The notes under the pieces are model-generated. The model had not been told where the DNA came from and did not search any database. It saw only the letters and a list, made by a program, of their open reading frames with translations. 64,000 nt of DNA, taken from the NCBI GenBank assembly GCA_964556755.1, contig CAZKXI010000004.1, positions 134,276 to 198,275 on the forward strand, given 5' to 3'. Below, piece after piece: positions 1-8,714 of this stretch (positions are counted from its first letter, which is position 1; each line of letters begins with the position of its first letter). This DNA comes from UBA4085 sp964556755. GTDB taxonomy: Bacteria > Acidobacteriota > Aminicenantia > Aminicenantales > UBA4085. The position numbers were made by a program, and so were the translations under genes.

Positions 1-786
1 GAACATCAGCAGGGGCGCGAAGAGGCCCCAGGCCAGCAGGCCGCCGGCGAAGTTCAGGGAGGCCAGCCGCGGCCCGATGATGTAGCCGACGCCGATGTAG
101 GCCGGGAAGATGCCCGGTCCGGAGACGGCCACGGTGCCGCCGGCCCCGATCGTCGGGTCGGTCTTGCCGGCGCCCAGCCGGACGAAGCTGGCCCCGATCT
201 TGCCGACCTTGATGATGAAGTCCTTGCTGGCGGCGAAGAGCTGGACGACGCCGAGCGAATAGATCAGCGCCCCCACGCCCATAGCCTGAAAGAGGTGGCG
301 GGAGCCCTGGCTGCCCTTCTGCCCGGCCTTGTGGATCTCGGCCGCGGCGACCGACTCGGGGAAGACCAGGTCCGGGTCCGTGACCATGACCCGGCGCAGG
401 AAGGTCACGAAGAGGATGCCCAGCAGGCCGCCGACGAACATCAGGGCCGTGCACTTGAGGTAGGAGCCGAAGCTGCCGAAGTCGGTCCAGGCCCCGGCGA
501 TGACGAAGGCCGGGATGGTGAAGATGGCCCCGGCGGCGATCGACTCGCCGACGGAGCCGATGGTCCGGGCCATGTTCTCTTCCAGGATCGAGCCCTTCAT
601 CAGCTTCAGGACGGCCATGCCGATGACGGCGGCCGGGTAGGTGGCGGCGATGGTCATGCCGGCCCGCAGGCCGAGGTAGGCGTTGGCCGCGCCCAGGATG
701 ACGGTCATGAGCACGCCGAGGACGACGGCCCGAAGGGTGAACTCCTTCATGGACGCCTTCTCGGGAATGTAGGGCTGTTGGCTCAT
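1..786 (-). CDS. OPT family oligopeptide/metal-chelate transporter, C-terminus off the window
   Basis: Minus-strand reading from ATG at 786 gives 262 codons that stay open to the window edge, so the C-terminal part is missing. The N-terminus (MSQQPYIPEKASMKEFTLRA) is followed by a hydrophobic segment containing AANAYLGLRAGMT, a hallmark of prokaryotic OPT transporters, and several more membrane segments. An AAGGAG ribosome-binding site lies 8 bases before the ATG. Family knowledge: OPT proteins are inner-membrane secondary transporters of oligopeptides or metal chelates; the substrate cannot be told here. It is divergent from mreB and has its own promoter. Confidence 0.85.
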   Translation of the reverse strand, partial: MSQQPYIPEKASMKEFTLRAVVLGVLMTVILGAANAYLGLRAGMTIAATYPAAVIGMAVLKLMKGSILEENMARTIGSVGESIAAGAIFTIPAFVIAGAWTDFGSFGSYLKCTALMFVGGLLGILFVTFLRRVMVTDPDLVFPESVAAAEIHKAGQKGSQGSRHLFQAMGVGALIYSLGVVQLFAASKDFIIKVGKIGASFVRLGAGKTDPTIGAGGTVAVSGPGIFPAYIGVGYIIGPRLASLNFAGGLLAWGLFAPLLMF

Positions 787-815
787 GCGGCGACTCCTTG
801 CGGGAAGATACGCCC

Positions 816-844
816 CTTATAGCCCAGGACCGCGGGGGAGTCAA
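816..844 (-). promoter_or_regulatory. Sigma70-type promoter of the OPT transporter
   Basis: On the minus strand TTGACT (844-839) and TATAAG (821-816) are separated by 17 bases and sit 30 bases before the transporter ATG. Confidence 0.65.
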
Positions 845-872
845 GAATCCGCGGCCCGCGGCCGGCCGCGAT

Positions 873-901
873 TTGCCCCCGGGCCGGAAATGTGCTAAAA
901 G
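873..901 (+). promoter_or_regulatory. Sigma70-type promoter of the mre cluster
   Basis: TTGCCC (873-878), a 17-base spacer and TAAAAG (896-901) lie 21 bases before the mreB ATG. It is back-to-back with the divergent transporter promoter in a 135-base gap. Confidence 0.5.
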
Positions 902-921
902 AGGTCACCTAAGGAAGCACC

Positions 922-1953
922 ATGAGCGTAGTCCGCTGGTTCAAGAACCGACTGTTCTGCGACCTGGCCATCGACCTCGGGACGGCCAACACCCTCGTCT
1001 ACCTGAAGGGCAAGGGGATCATCATCCAGGAGCCGTCCATCGTCGTCGTCAACAAGCAATCGGGCAAGGTCGAGGCCGTCGGCGGCCGGGCCAAGGACAT
1101 GCTGGGCAAGACCCCGACCAACGTCCTGGCCATCAAGCCGATGCAGGACGGCGTCATCGCCGACTTCGAGATCGCCGAGAAGATGCTCGACTTCTTCATC
1201 AAGAAGGCGACCAACAACAAGGGCTTCCTGCTGCGGCCGCGGATCGTCATCGGCATCCCGACCGGGATCACCCAGGTCGAGCGGCGGGCCGTCAAGGACG
1301 TGGCCATGCGGGCCAAGGCGACGGAGGTCTACCTGGTCGAGCAGCCCATGGCCGCGGCCGTCGGGGCCGACCTGCCGATCTCCGAGCCGACCGGCAACAT
1401 GGTCGTCGACATCGGCGGCGGCACGACCGATATCGCCGTCATCTCCCTGGACGGCGTCGTCTTCAACCACTCCATCCGCACGGCCGGCAACGAGATGGAC
1501 GAGGCCATCATCGGCTACCTGAAGAAGAAGTACAACCTGCTCATAGGCGAGCGCTCGGCCGAGCTGCTCAAGATGCAGATCGGCTCGGCCTACCCCTTGG
1601 ACGAGCCGATGACCATGGAGATCAAGGGGCGCGATCTCCGCGAAGGCATTCCCAAGACCATCGTCATCGACGACCAGGAGATCCGCGAGGCTCTCGAAGA
1701 GGTGGTGGCCCTGATCGTCAGCGCCATCCGCATCGCCCTGGAGAAGACCCCGCCGGAGCTGTCGGCCGACATCATCGATCGAGGCATCATCTTGACCGGC
1801 GGCGGATCGCTGCTGAAGAACCTGGACAAGCGGATCCGCGAGGAGACGCAGCTGCCGGTCTTCATCACCGAGGATCCCCTGACCACCGTCGTCCTGGGCG
1901 CCGGCAAGATGCTGGACGACATGGAGCTGCTGAAGAAGGTCTCCATCCCTTGA
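922..1953 (+). CDS. mreB: Rod shape-determining protein MreB (bacterial actin)
   Basis: 343 aa, the usual MreB length. The actin-fold ATP-binding motifs are present: DLGTAN at residues 18-23 (phosphate 1), DIGGGTTD at 163-170 (phosphate 2) and an ILTGGGSLL adenosine motif near 293. MreB polymerises on the inner face of the cytoplasmic membrane and organises lateral wall synthesis with MreC, MreD, PBP2 and RodA, all encoded directly downstream in the same direction. The ATG follows AAGGA at a normal distance and starts the operon. Confidence 0.97.
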   Translation: MSVVRWFKNRLFCDLAIDLGTANTLVYLKGKGIIIQEPSIVVVNKQSGKVEAVGGRAKDMLGKTPTNVLAIKPMQDGVIADFEIAEKMLDFFIKKATNNKGFLLRPRIVIGIPTGITQVERRAVKDVAMRAKATEVYLVEQPMAAAVGADLPISEPTGNMVVDIGGGTTDIAVISLDGVVFNHSIRTAGNEMDEAIIGYLKKKYNLLIGERSAELLKMQIGSAYPLDEPMTMEIKGRDLREGIPKTIVIDDQEIREALEEVVALIVSAIRIALEKTPPELSADIIDRGIILTGGGSLLKNLDKRIREETQLPVFITEDPLTTVVLGAGKMLDDMELLKKVSIP

Positions 1954-1972
1954 TCCGTCGGGAAGCGGAAGC

Positions 1973-2812
1973 ATGCCCCTGGCCCGGCCCGAACGCAGGA
2001 AGCTCCTGGTGGTGGGCGGCCTGCTGGTCGCCCAGCTGCTGATCATCTCCCTCCAGGTCCCCCTGGGCCAGGCGCCCAGCCTCTTCGAGCGGGTCGCCTT
2101 CTTCGCCCTGGCCCCCCTCGAGGGCCTGTTCAACGGGGCCTTCGGCCTGGTCCGCGGCGCCTGGGACCGGTATCTCTACCTGCGGGACGTCGAGGCCCAG
2201 AACCTGGCCCTGCGGCGGGAAGCCTTCCGCCTCCGCCAGGAGAACATGATCCTCGGCCGGGGCTTGGGCCGCCTGCAGGACCGGGAGGCCGCCGCGGCCT
2301 TCCTGGCCGGCGTCCATGGCGCGTTCCTCCTGGCCTCGGCCATCGGCGTGGACGCGGCTGACGCCCGCCGCTCGATCGTCATCGATCGCGGCTCCTCCGA
2401 CGGCCTGCGGCCGAACCTGCCGGTCGTCGACGCCCGGGGGCGCCTGGTCGGCCGGGTCGTCAAGCCGCTGGCCCCGCGCCAGGCCACGGTCGAGCTCCTG
2501 ACCAACGAAGCCTTCCGGGCCGGCGTCATCTCGGCCAAGAACAAGGTCGTCGGAGTCCTGACGGGCGACGAGAGCCGGGGCGGATGTCGGCTGAAGTACA
2601 TCCTGTCCTCCAACGACGCGGTGGAGGAGGGCGAGGAGCTGGTGACCTCGGGCTATGACAAGGTCTTCCCGGCCGGCATCCCGGTTGGCCGGATCGTCGC
2701 CGTGCGCAAGGAAGCCGCCTTGTTCAAGGCCATCGAGGTCCGTCCCTTCTTCGAGATCCGGGAGCTCAAGACCCTGGCCGTGCTGCTGGCCCCGGCGGGG
2801 GAGCGGCCGTGA
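1973..2812 (+). CDS. mreC: Rod shape-determining protein MreC
   Basis: 279 aa. A single N-terminal membrane segment (about residues 8-28), then a charged stretch suited to a coiled coil (about 60-100), then the beta-rich periplasmic domain with the typical IDRGSSDGLRPNLPV and VTSGYDKVFPAGIPVG segments. MreC is the periplasmic scaffold that links MreB to PBP2. It begins 19 bases after mreB, and its stop overlaps the GTG start of mreD. Confidence 0.93.
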   Translation: MPLARPERRKLLVVGGLLVAQLLIISLQVPLGQAPSLFERVAFFALAPLEGLFNGAFGLVRGAWDRYLYLRDVEAQNLALRREAFRLRQENMILGRGLGRLQDREAAAAFLAGVHGAFLLASAIGVDAADARRSIVIDRGSSDGLRPNLPVVDARGRLVGRVVKPLAPRQATVELLTNEAFRAGVISAKNKVVGVLTGDESRGGCRLKYILSSNDAVEEGEELVTSGYDKVFPAGIPVGRIVAVRKEAALFKAIEVRPFFEIRELKTLAVLLAPAGERP

Positions 2813-3291
2813 GAGACGTCCTGCACGGCGGCCTGACCCTGGCGGCGGCTTTCCTCGTCCACGCCCTCCTGGGGCGCTTCCTGACCGCCAGCCTGCTGGG
2901 CCTGGACTGCTTCCTGATCGCGGTCCTTCTCTTCGCCGTCGTCAAGGGAGATCTGGCCGGGGCTATCATGGGCGCAGCGGCCGGCCTCTTTGCCGACGCC
3001 TTCTCGATCGGCGTCTTCGGCATCTCCGGCGCCGCCTATATTCCGGCCGGCTTTCTGGCCGGCTGGATCTCTCGCCGGATCAACGTCCTCGGCTTCCTGC
3101 GCTCTTTCCTCTTCCTGACGGCTATGGCGGCCGTAGCCGTGGCCGGCCGGGCGCTGCTGGCCGCCGCCGTCCTTGGCGAAGCGATCCCTTGGCGCCGCGG
3201 GCTCCTCCTCCTCCGGCCGGCGGCCGCCGGCCTGGCCGGGGCGGCCGCCTTCGCCCTGTTCCGCCGCTTCCGGAGGCCCCGTGTACGGTGA
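2809..3291 (+). CDS. mreD: Rod shape-determining protein MreD
   Basis: 160 aa, almost entirely hydrophobic with about five membrane segments, matching MreD size and topology. The start is GTG at 2809, overlapping the mreC TGA by 4 bases (GTGA), which indicates translational coupling. Identification rests on size, hydrophobicity and its invariant place between mreC and the PBP2 gene, since MreD sequences are poorly conserved. Confidence 0.88.
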   Translation: MRDVLHGGLTLAAAFLVHALLGRFLTASLLGLDCFLIAVLLFAVVKGDLAGAIMGAAAGLFADAFSIGVFGISGAAYIPAGFLAGWISRRINVLGFLRSFLFLTAMAAVAVAGRALLAAAVLGEAIPWRRGLLLLRPAAAGLAGAAAFALFRRFRRPRVR

Positions 3292-5083
3292 CAAGATCTA
3301 CGAGGATCTCAGCCTGCTTCAGAAGCGGGCCATGCGGATCTGGGCCGTCGTCCTGGCCGCCTTTCTGGCGCTCCTCTTCTCCTACTGGAAGATCCAAGTC
3401 CTCGACAACGTCAGCTACCGGGCCCGGGCCGAGGCCAATCGGACCCGCGCCGTCGCCGTCCCGGCGCCTCGCGGGATCCTGACCGATCGCAGCGGCAAGA
3501 TCATCCTGGCCGACAACCGGGCGTCCTTCAAGGCCTCCCTCATCCGCGAGAACACCAAGGATTTGGAGGCTTCCATCGTCGAGGCCGCCCGGCTGCTGTC
3601 GCTGGAGCCGGCGGTCATCCGGGAGCGGATCGCCAAGTACGCCGGCGAGCCGGCTTTCCGGCCCATCGTCGTCAAGGACGACCTGAGCATGGAGGAAGTC
3701 GCCCAGATCGAGGCCCGCGAGGGCGAGAGGCCGGAGCTGATCGTCGAGAGCGAGCCCAAGCGGACCTATCCCTTCGGCGACCTGGCCGCTCATGCCCTCG
3801 GCTACCTCCAGGAGCTGACCCCCGAGGAGCTGGCCGGAGCGTACAATGGCCGCCGGCCGGGCGACATGGCCGGCAAGACCGGCATCGAGGCCGCCTACGA
3901 CGCGGCGCTGACGGGCCGGGACGGACAGGTGGTCGAGGTCGTCGACAGCCAGGGCCGCAAGCAGAGCGAGCTGGTCTCGGCTGCGCCCCAGGCCGGCCCG
4001 CGGCTGCGGCTGAGCCTCGACTACGATCTCCAGGCCAAGGCTCAGGAGCTTCTCAAGGACAAGGAAGGCGCCATCGTCGCCTTGTCGCCCAAGACGGGCG
4101 AGGTCCTGACCCTGGCCAGCTTCCCGACCTTCGATCCCAACAAGTTCATCAACCGCTTCACCCCGGAGGAGTGGACCGGGCTGGCCGGGAGCCCCGACCG
4201 GCCTCTCCTCAACCGGGCCATGCAGGGCCTCTACTCCCCGGGCTCGACGTTCAAGATGGTCATGGCCCTGGCCGGGCTGAAGGAGAAGGTCATCGGTCCC
4301 GGGACCCAGTACTTCTGCGGCGGCGAGACGGAGATCTACGGCAACGTCTTCCACTGCCTGGGGGCCCACGGCTCGCTGGCCCTGGCCGACGCCCTCCGCT
4401 TCTCCTGCAACATCTACTTCTACAACGTCGGGCGCCAGCTGGGCATCGAGGCGATCGCCGCCGACGCGGAATTGATGGGCTTGGGCCGCAAGACGGGCCT
4501 GGACATCCCGGGCGAGAAGGAAGGCCTGGTCCCCAGCCCCGAGTGGAAGAAGCGGACCCGCAAAGCGGCCTGGTACGCCGGCGAGACGATCTCGGTGGCG
4601 ATCGGGCAGGGGCCCCTCCAAGTCACGCCCCTGCAGATGGCCTCGGTCACCGCCCTGATCGCCAACCGCGGCCGCTCGATCCGGCCGCACCTGGCCCTGG
4701 ACGGCCCGGCAGCGGCGCCGGACGCCGTGCCCGGCCTGGACCCGGCCATGGTCGAGGCCGTCGTCGAAGGCATGTGGCGCTCGGTCAATGCCGAAGGCAC
4801 CGGCCGGGGGGCCCGGATCGAGGGCTTCGACGTCTGCGCCAAGACCGGTTCGACTCAGACCGTCAGCGCCGAGACGGCCGAGCGGATCAGCCCCTCGGCC
4901 CGCCAGCGCAAGACGCACTCCTGGTTCACCGGCTTCGCGCCGCGCCGCGATCCGGAGATCGTCGTCACCGTCCTGATCGAATACGGCGGGCACGGCGGCG
5001 CGGCCGCCGCACCGGTGGCCCGCGAGCTCTTCGACCTCTACAAGGCCAAGCATGCTGGACCGAATCCAACTCCGGGAGATTGA
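3281..5083 (+). CDS. mrdA: Penicillin-binding protein 2 (elongation transpeptidase)
   Basis: 600 aa from GTG at 3281, chosen because GGAGG sits 5 bases before it and the N-terminus (VYGDKIYEDL) then leads into a single membrane anchor. A longer reading from 3173 only adds translated mreD sequence. All class B PBP motifs are present: active-site SxxK at S322-K325 (in SPGSTFKM), SCN at 375-377 and KTG at 521-523. A PBP dimerisation domain precedes them. It cross-links peptidoglycan during elongation together with RodA, encoded next with a 32-base overlap. It overlaps mreD by 11 bases. Confidence 0.95.
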   Translation: MYGDKIYEDLSLLQKRAMRIWAVVLAAFLALLFSYWKIQVLDNVSYRARAEANRTRAVAVPAPRGILTDRSGKIILADNRASFKASLIRENTKDLEASIVEAARLLSLEPAVIRERIAKYAGEPAFRPIVVKDDLSMEEVAQIEAREGERPELIVESEPKRTYPFGDLAAHALGYLQELTPEELAGAYNGRRPGDMAGKTGIEAAYDAALTGRDGQVVEVVDSQGRKQSELVSAAPQAGPRLRLSLDYDLQAKAQELLKDKEGAIVALSPKTGEVLTLASFPTFDPNKFINRFTPEEWTGLAGSPDRPLLNRAMQGLYSPGSTFKMVMALAGLKEKVIGPGTQYFCGGETEIYGNVFHCLGAHGSLALADALRFSCNIYFYNVGRQLGIEAIAADAELMGLGRKTGLDIPGEKEGLVPSPEWKKRTRKAAWYAGETISVAIGQGPLQVTPLQMASVTALIANRGRSIRPHLALDGPAAAPDAVPGLDPAMVEAVVEGMWRSVNAEGTGRGARIEGFDVCAKTGSTQTVSAETAERISPSARQRKTHSWFTGFAPRRDPEIVVTVLIEYGGHGGAAAAPVARELFDLYKAKHAGPNPTPGD

Positions 5084-6143
5084 CTGGATCCTGATCGGGC
5101 TGGCTCTGGCCAATGCCCTGATCGGACTGCTGCTGATCTTCAGCGCCTCCCACCTGTCGCCCGGGCAGCCGGTCCTCAAGCAGGCTCTCTGGCTGCTCAT
5201 CTCCCTGGCCGCATTCTTCCTGGTCCTGGCCTTCGACTATAAGCTGCTGATGATCCTGGCGCCCTACGCGCTGGGCCTCCTGATGATCGTCCTGACGCTC
5301 CTGCTCGTCCTGGGCCGGGCCCGGGCCGGGGCCCGCAGCTGGATCGGCCTGGCCTCCCTGGGCGGCCAGCCGTCGGAGTTCGTGAAGATCTTCCTGCTGC
5401 TCATCCTGGCGCGCATCTTCGCCGACTACCGGCGGGTCCACGTCGGACTGGGCGCCTTCGCCCTCAGCGCGGCCGTGGCCCTTCCCCCCGTGGTTCTGGT
5501 GGCCCTGCAGCCGGACTTGGGCACGGCCATGAGCCTCCTGCCGATCTGGTTCGGCTGCCTGGCCCTGGCCGGGCTGAACCGCCGGACCCTGGTCCTCCTG
5601 CTGATCGCCGCCCTCCTGGTCGGCGTCCTGGGCTGGGGCTTCCTGCTCAAGGACTACCAGAAGGAGCGGCTGAAGATCGTCTTCAATCCGTCCCTCGATC
5701 CACGCGGAGCCGGGTATCACGTCCTGCAGTCCAAGATCGCCATCGGCTCCGGGGGCTGGCTGGGCAAGGGCTTCCTGCGCGGCAGCCAGAGCCAGCTCCG
5801 CTTTTTGCCGGCCCGCCACACCGACTTCGTCTTCTCCGTCCTGGGGGAGGAGTTCGGCTTCGTCGGGGTGGCGGCGGTCCTGGGCCTCTATTTCGCCATG
5901 CTCCTGAGGATCTTCCGGGCCGTCGGCAAGACCCGCGATCGAGCCGGTCTCTACATCGTCTTCATGGTCGGCTGCATGATCAGCGTCCCCTTCCTGGTCA
6001 ACGTCTTCATGATCATCGGGCTGTTCCCGATCACCGGCATCCCCATCCCTCTGCTGAGCTACGGAGGATCCTCGATCCTCTCGACGTTCCTGGCCTTGGG
6101 GCTCGTCGTCAACGTCAAGATGCGGCGCTTCGCCAATGTCTGA
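5052..6143 (+). CDS. rodA: RodA, SEDS-family peptidoglycan glycosyltransferase
   Basis: 363 aa with about ten membrane segments. Conserved SEDS signatures include SWIGL, QPSEFVKIF, the loop FLPARHTDFVFSVLGEEFG and the C-terminal PLLSYGGSS. RodA polymerises lipid II and works with PBP2, whose gene it overlaps by 32 bases. It completes the mreBCD-mrdA-rodA elongasome operon, and its stop is overlapped by the radical SAM gene. Confidence 0.95.
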   Translation: MLDRIQLREIDWILIGLALANALIGLLLIFSASHLSPGQPVLKQALWLLISLAAFFLVLAFDYKLLMILAPYALGLLMIVLTLLLVLGRARAGARSWIGLASLGGQPSEFVKIFLLLILARIFADYRRVHVGLGAFALSAAVALPPVVLVALQPDLGTAMSLLPIWFGCLALAGLNRRTLVLLLIAALLVGVLGWGFLLKDYQKERLKIVFNPSLDPRGAGYHVLQSKIAIGSGGWLGKGFLRGSQSQLRFLPARHTDFVFSVLGEEFGFVGVAAVLGLYFAMLLRIFRAVGKTRDRAGLYIVFMVGCMISVPFLVNVFMIIGLFPITGIPIPLLSYGGSSILSTFLALGLVVNVKMRRFANV

Positions 6144-8640
6144 GCCCGCGGTCCGGGGCGTCCAGAAGCCGGCCCGCTACACGGGCGGCGAGTGGAACGC
6201 CGTCCGCAAGGATTCGTCCGCGGTTCGTCTCCGGGTCGCCTTGGCTTTCCCCGACGTCTACGAGATCGGCATGTCCTACCTCGGCCAGAAGATCCTCTAC
6301 GACCGGGCCAACCGGAGGCCCGACGTCGCGGCCGAGCGGGTCTTCGCGCCCTGGCCGGATTTCGAGGCCGCCCTGCGCGGGACCGGGGAGCCGCTGCGAT
6401 CGCTGGAGAGCAGCCGGCCGCTGGACGCCTTTGACGCCATCGCGTTCTCCCTGCTCTACGAGCTCAACGCCACCAATCTGCTGACGATCCTCGATCTGGG
6501 GCGAATCCCGCTCGATCCGGCCGCCCGGACCCTGGCCCATCCCCTGGTCGTGGCCGGCGGGCCGGCCGCCTTCAATCCCGAGCCCCTGGCCGGCCTGGTC
6601 GACGCCTTCTTCCTGGGCGACGGCGAGGAAGGGCTGCTGGAGATCCTGGACGCCTGGGCCCAAGCCCGCCAATCCGCCGGGGGACGGGAGGAGGCGGTGG
6701 CGGCCTTGGCCCGGGTGCCCGGCGTCTATGTCCCGGCCCTCTACGAAGCCGGCCCGGCGCCGGGGTCGAAGCTGCACGCGGTCCGGCCGCGGCCCGGCGT
6801 CGCGGCCCCGTTCCCGGTCCGCAAGCGGCTGCTGGCCTCGCTGCGCGCGGAGCCATTCCCGGAGAGGATCGTCGTCCCCAGCCTGCAGGCGGTCTTCGAC
6901 CGCGTGGCGGTGGAAGCGGCCCGCGGCTGCCCCCAGAAGTGCCGCTTCTGCCAGGCCACCAGCCTCTACCACCCGCACCGGATCAAGGACCCGGCCGTGG
7001 TGGTCAAGACGGTCCTGGGCAGCCTCGAGGCCACGGGCTACGAGGACGCCTCGCTGTTCGGGCTGTCGATCGGGGACTACCCCTGCCTCGAGCCGGTCAT
7101 CGAGGCGCTCATGGAGCGCCTGTCGCCGAAGCGGATCTCGCTGTCCCTGTCCTCGCTGCGGCCGAAGCGGCTGTCGCCGGAGATCGTCGAATCGATCACC
7201 AAGGTCCGCCGGACCGGGTTCACCCTGGTGCCCGAGGCGGCGACGGACAGGCTGAGGCGGGTCATCAACAAGTCCATCCGCGACGAAGAGCTGTGGGAGG
7301 CGGCCGAGAGCGCCTTCCAGCGCGGCTGGCGGCTGCTCAAGCTCTACTTCATGATCGGCCTGCCGACCGAGACGGATGCGGACGTGGCGGCTATCCCGGC
7401 CCTCATCCGGGAGCTTTCCGCCCGCGGCCGGGCCATCCTGGGCGGCCCGCCGCGCATCCACGTCAGCCTGGCCAGCTTCATCCCCAAGCCCCACACGCCC
7501 TTCCAATGGGAGGCCATGGAGCCGGCCGAGGGCCTGCGCGACAAGCAGGCCCGCATCCGGGCGGCCCTGGGCCGCGACCGGTCCATCGAGATCAAGGTCC
7601 ACGATGACCGGCAATCGGTCCTGGAAGCGGTCTTCTCGCGGGGCGACCGACGGCTGGGCCCGGTCCTCGAGGAGGCCTGGCGGGCCGGGGCGCGATTCGA
7701 CGGCTGGAGCGACCAGTTCCGGCCGGAGCTCTGGCAGGAGGCCTTTCACCGCCGCGGCCTCGATCCGGGCGTTTATCTCGCCGCCATCGCGCCCGGCGCG
7801 CCCCTCCCTTGGGACGGCGTGTCGACCGGGATCAAGCCGGCCTTCCTGCGGCGGGAGAGGGAGAGGGCCCTGCGGGCCGAGCGGACGCCGGCCTGCGACG
7901 AGACCGATTGCGGCTCCTGCGCCGGCTGCGAGACGGGCTTGGACAAGAGCCGTCCGCCGGACGGGGCCATCGATCCGGGCCTGTTCCAGGAGCCGGCTCT
8001 CCTCGGCCGCAAGCGGGACGAGCCGGTCCGCTACGTCGTCCATTACGCCAAGGAAGGGCCGGCCCGCTTCCTCGGGCACAACGATCTGGTCAACGCCCTG
8101 CAGAGGACCTTCCGCCGGGCCGGGGTCGAGACCGTGCACAGCGCAGGCTTCCACCCCAAGCCGGTCATGTCCTTCGGCCCGGCCCTGCCGCTGGGCATGG
8201 CCGCGGCGGGCGAGCTCATGGAGTTCAAATCGGCCTTCGATCTCGATTCGGTCGAGTTCCTGGCCGCCGTCAATGCCGTCTCGCCCGAGGGCCTGCGCTT
8301 CCTCTCGCTCAGCCGGCGCGGACCCGACGAGCCCGCCGTCGCGTCGCGGATCCGGGGGGCGGTCTATGCCCTCGATCTCTCCGATCCGGCCTGGGAGGCG
8401 TCCCTGTCGCCCGCCGACGCGGCGGCCCGGATCCGGGCCCGGGCCGGGGCCGATCCGGCCTTCGACTGGCTGGAATCCGTGGAGGAAGGGGAGAGGAGTC
8501 TGCGCCTGACGGCCGCCTTCAAGGGCGCCAAGATCCCGCGGCCGCAGGACCTCGTCCGTTTGGCCCTGGGCTGGGAGCGGCCGACCTTCGCCATGACCCG
8601 GGAGGGCTTCATCCTCCAGCCGGCGGCCGCCCGGGCTTGA
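6136..8640 (+). CDS. Fused B12-binding radical SAM protein (TIGR03960) and radical-SAM-linked domain (TIGR03936/DUF2344)
   Basis: 834 aa. The N-terminal part resembles a cobalamin-binding domain. The radical SAM core has the cluster motif C265-PQK-C269-RF-C272 (family CxxxCxxC). Near residue 595 is a cysteine-rich linker (CDETDCGSCAGC). The last ~200 residues (from VRYVVHYAKEGPARFLGHND) match the radical-SAM-linked domain often encoded as a separate gene. The family reaction is not established. It overlaps rodA by 8 bases, so it is transcribed with the rod-shape genes. In many bacteria the pair sits upstream of rne/rng and rplU; neither follows here. Confidence 0.87.
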   Translation: MSEPAVRGVQKPARYTGGEWNAVRKDSSAVRLRVALAFPDVYEIGMSYLGQKILYDRANRRPDVAAERVFAPWPDFEAALRGTGEPLRSLESSRPLDAFDAIAFSLLYELNATNLLTILDLGRIPLDPAARTLAHPLVVAGGPAAFNPEPLAGLVDAFFLGDGEEGLLEILDAWAQARQSAGGREEAVAALARVPGVYVPALYEAGPAPGSKLHAVRPRPGVAAPFPVRKRLLASLRAEPFPERIVVPSLQAVFDRVAVEAARGCPQKCRFCQATSLYHPHRIKDPAVVVKTVLGSLEATGYEDASLFGLSIGDYPCLEPVIEALMERLSPKRISLSLSSLRPKRLSPEIVESITKVRRTGFTLVPEAATDRLRRVINKSIRDEELWEAAESAFQRGWRLLKLYFMIGLPTETDADVAAIPALIRELSARGRAILGGPPRIHVSLASFIPKPHTPFQWEAMEPAEGLRDKQARIRAALGRDRSIEIKVHDDRQSVLEAVFSRGDRRLGPVLEEAWRAGARFDGWSDQFRPELWQEAFHRRGLDPGVYLAAIAPGAPLPWDGVSTGIKPAFLRRERERALRAERTPACDETDCGSCAGCETGLDKSRPPDGAIDPGLFQEPALLGRKRDEPVRYVVHYAKEGPARFLGHNDLVNALQRTFRRAGVETVHSAGFHPKPVMSFGPALPLGMAAAGELMEFKSAFDLDSVEFLAAVNAVSPEGLRFLSLSRRGPDEPAVASRIRGAVYALDLSDPAWEASLSPADAAARIRARAGADPAFDWLESVEEGERSLRLTAAFKGAKIPRPQDLVRLALGWERPTFAMTREGFILQPAAARA

Positions 8641-8666
8641 CGGTTTTCCCGGGATTCCTGTATAAA
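8637..8666 (+). promoter_or_regulatory. Sigma70-type promoter of the acyl-CoA dehydrogenase gene
   Basis: TTGACG (8637-8642), an 18-base spacer and TATAAA (8661-8666). The -35 overlaps the stop codon of the radical SAM gene and the ATG follows 49 bases after the -10. Confidence 0.65.
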
Positions 8667-8714
8667 AAGCCTAGTCCGCCAAGCAGAAAAGCCATCTGGC
8701 AAGGAGATCTCCGG

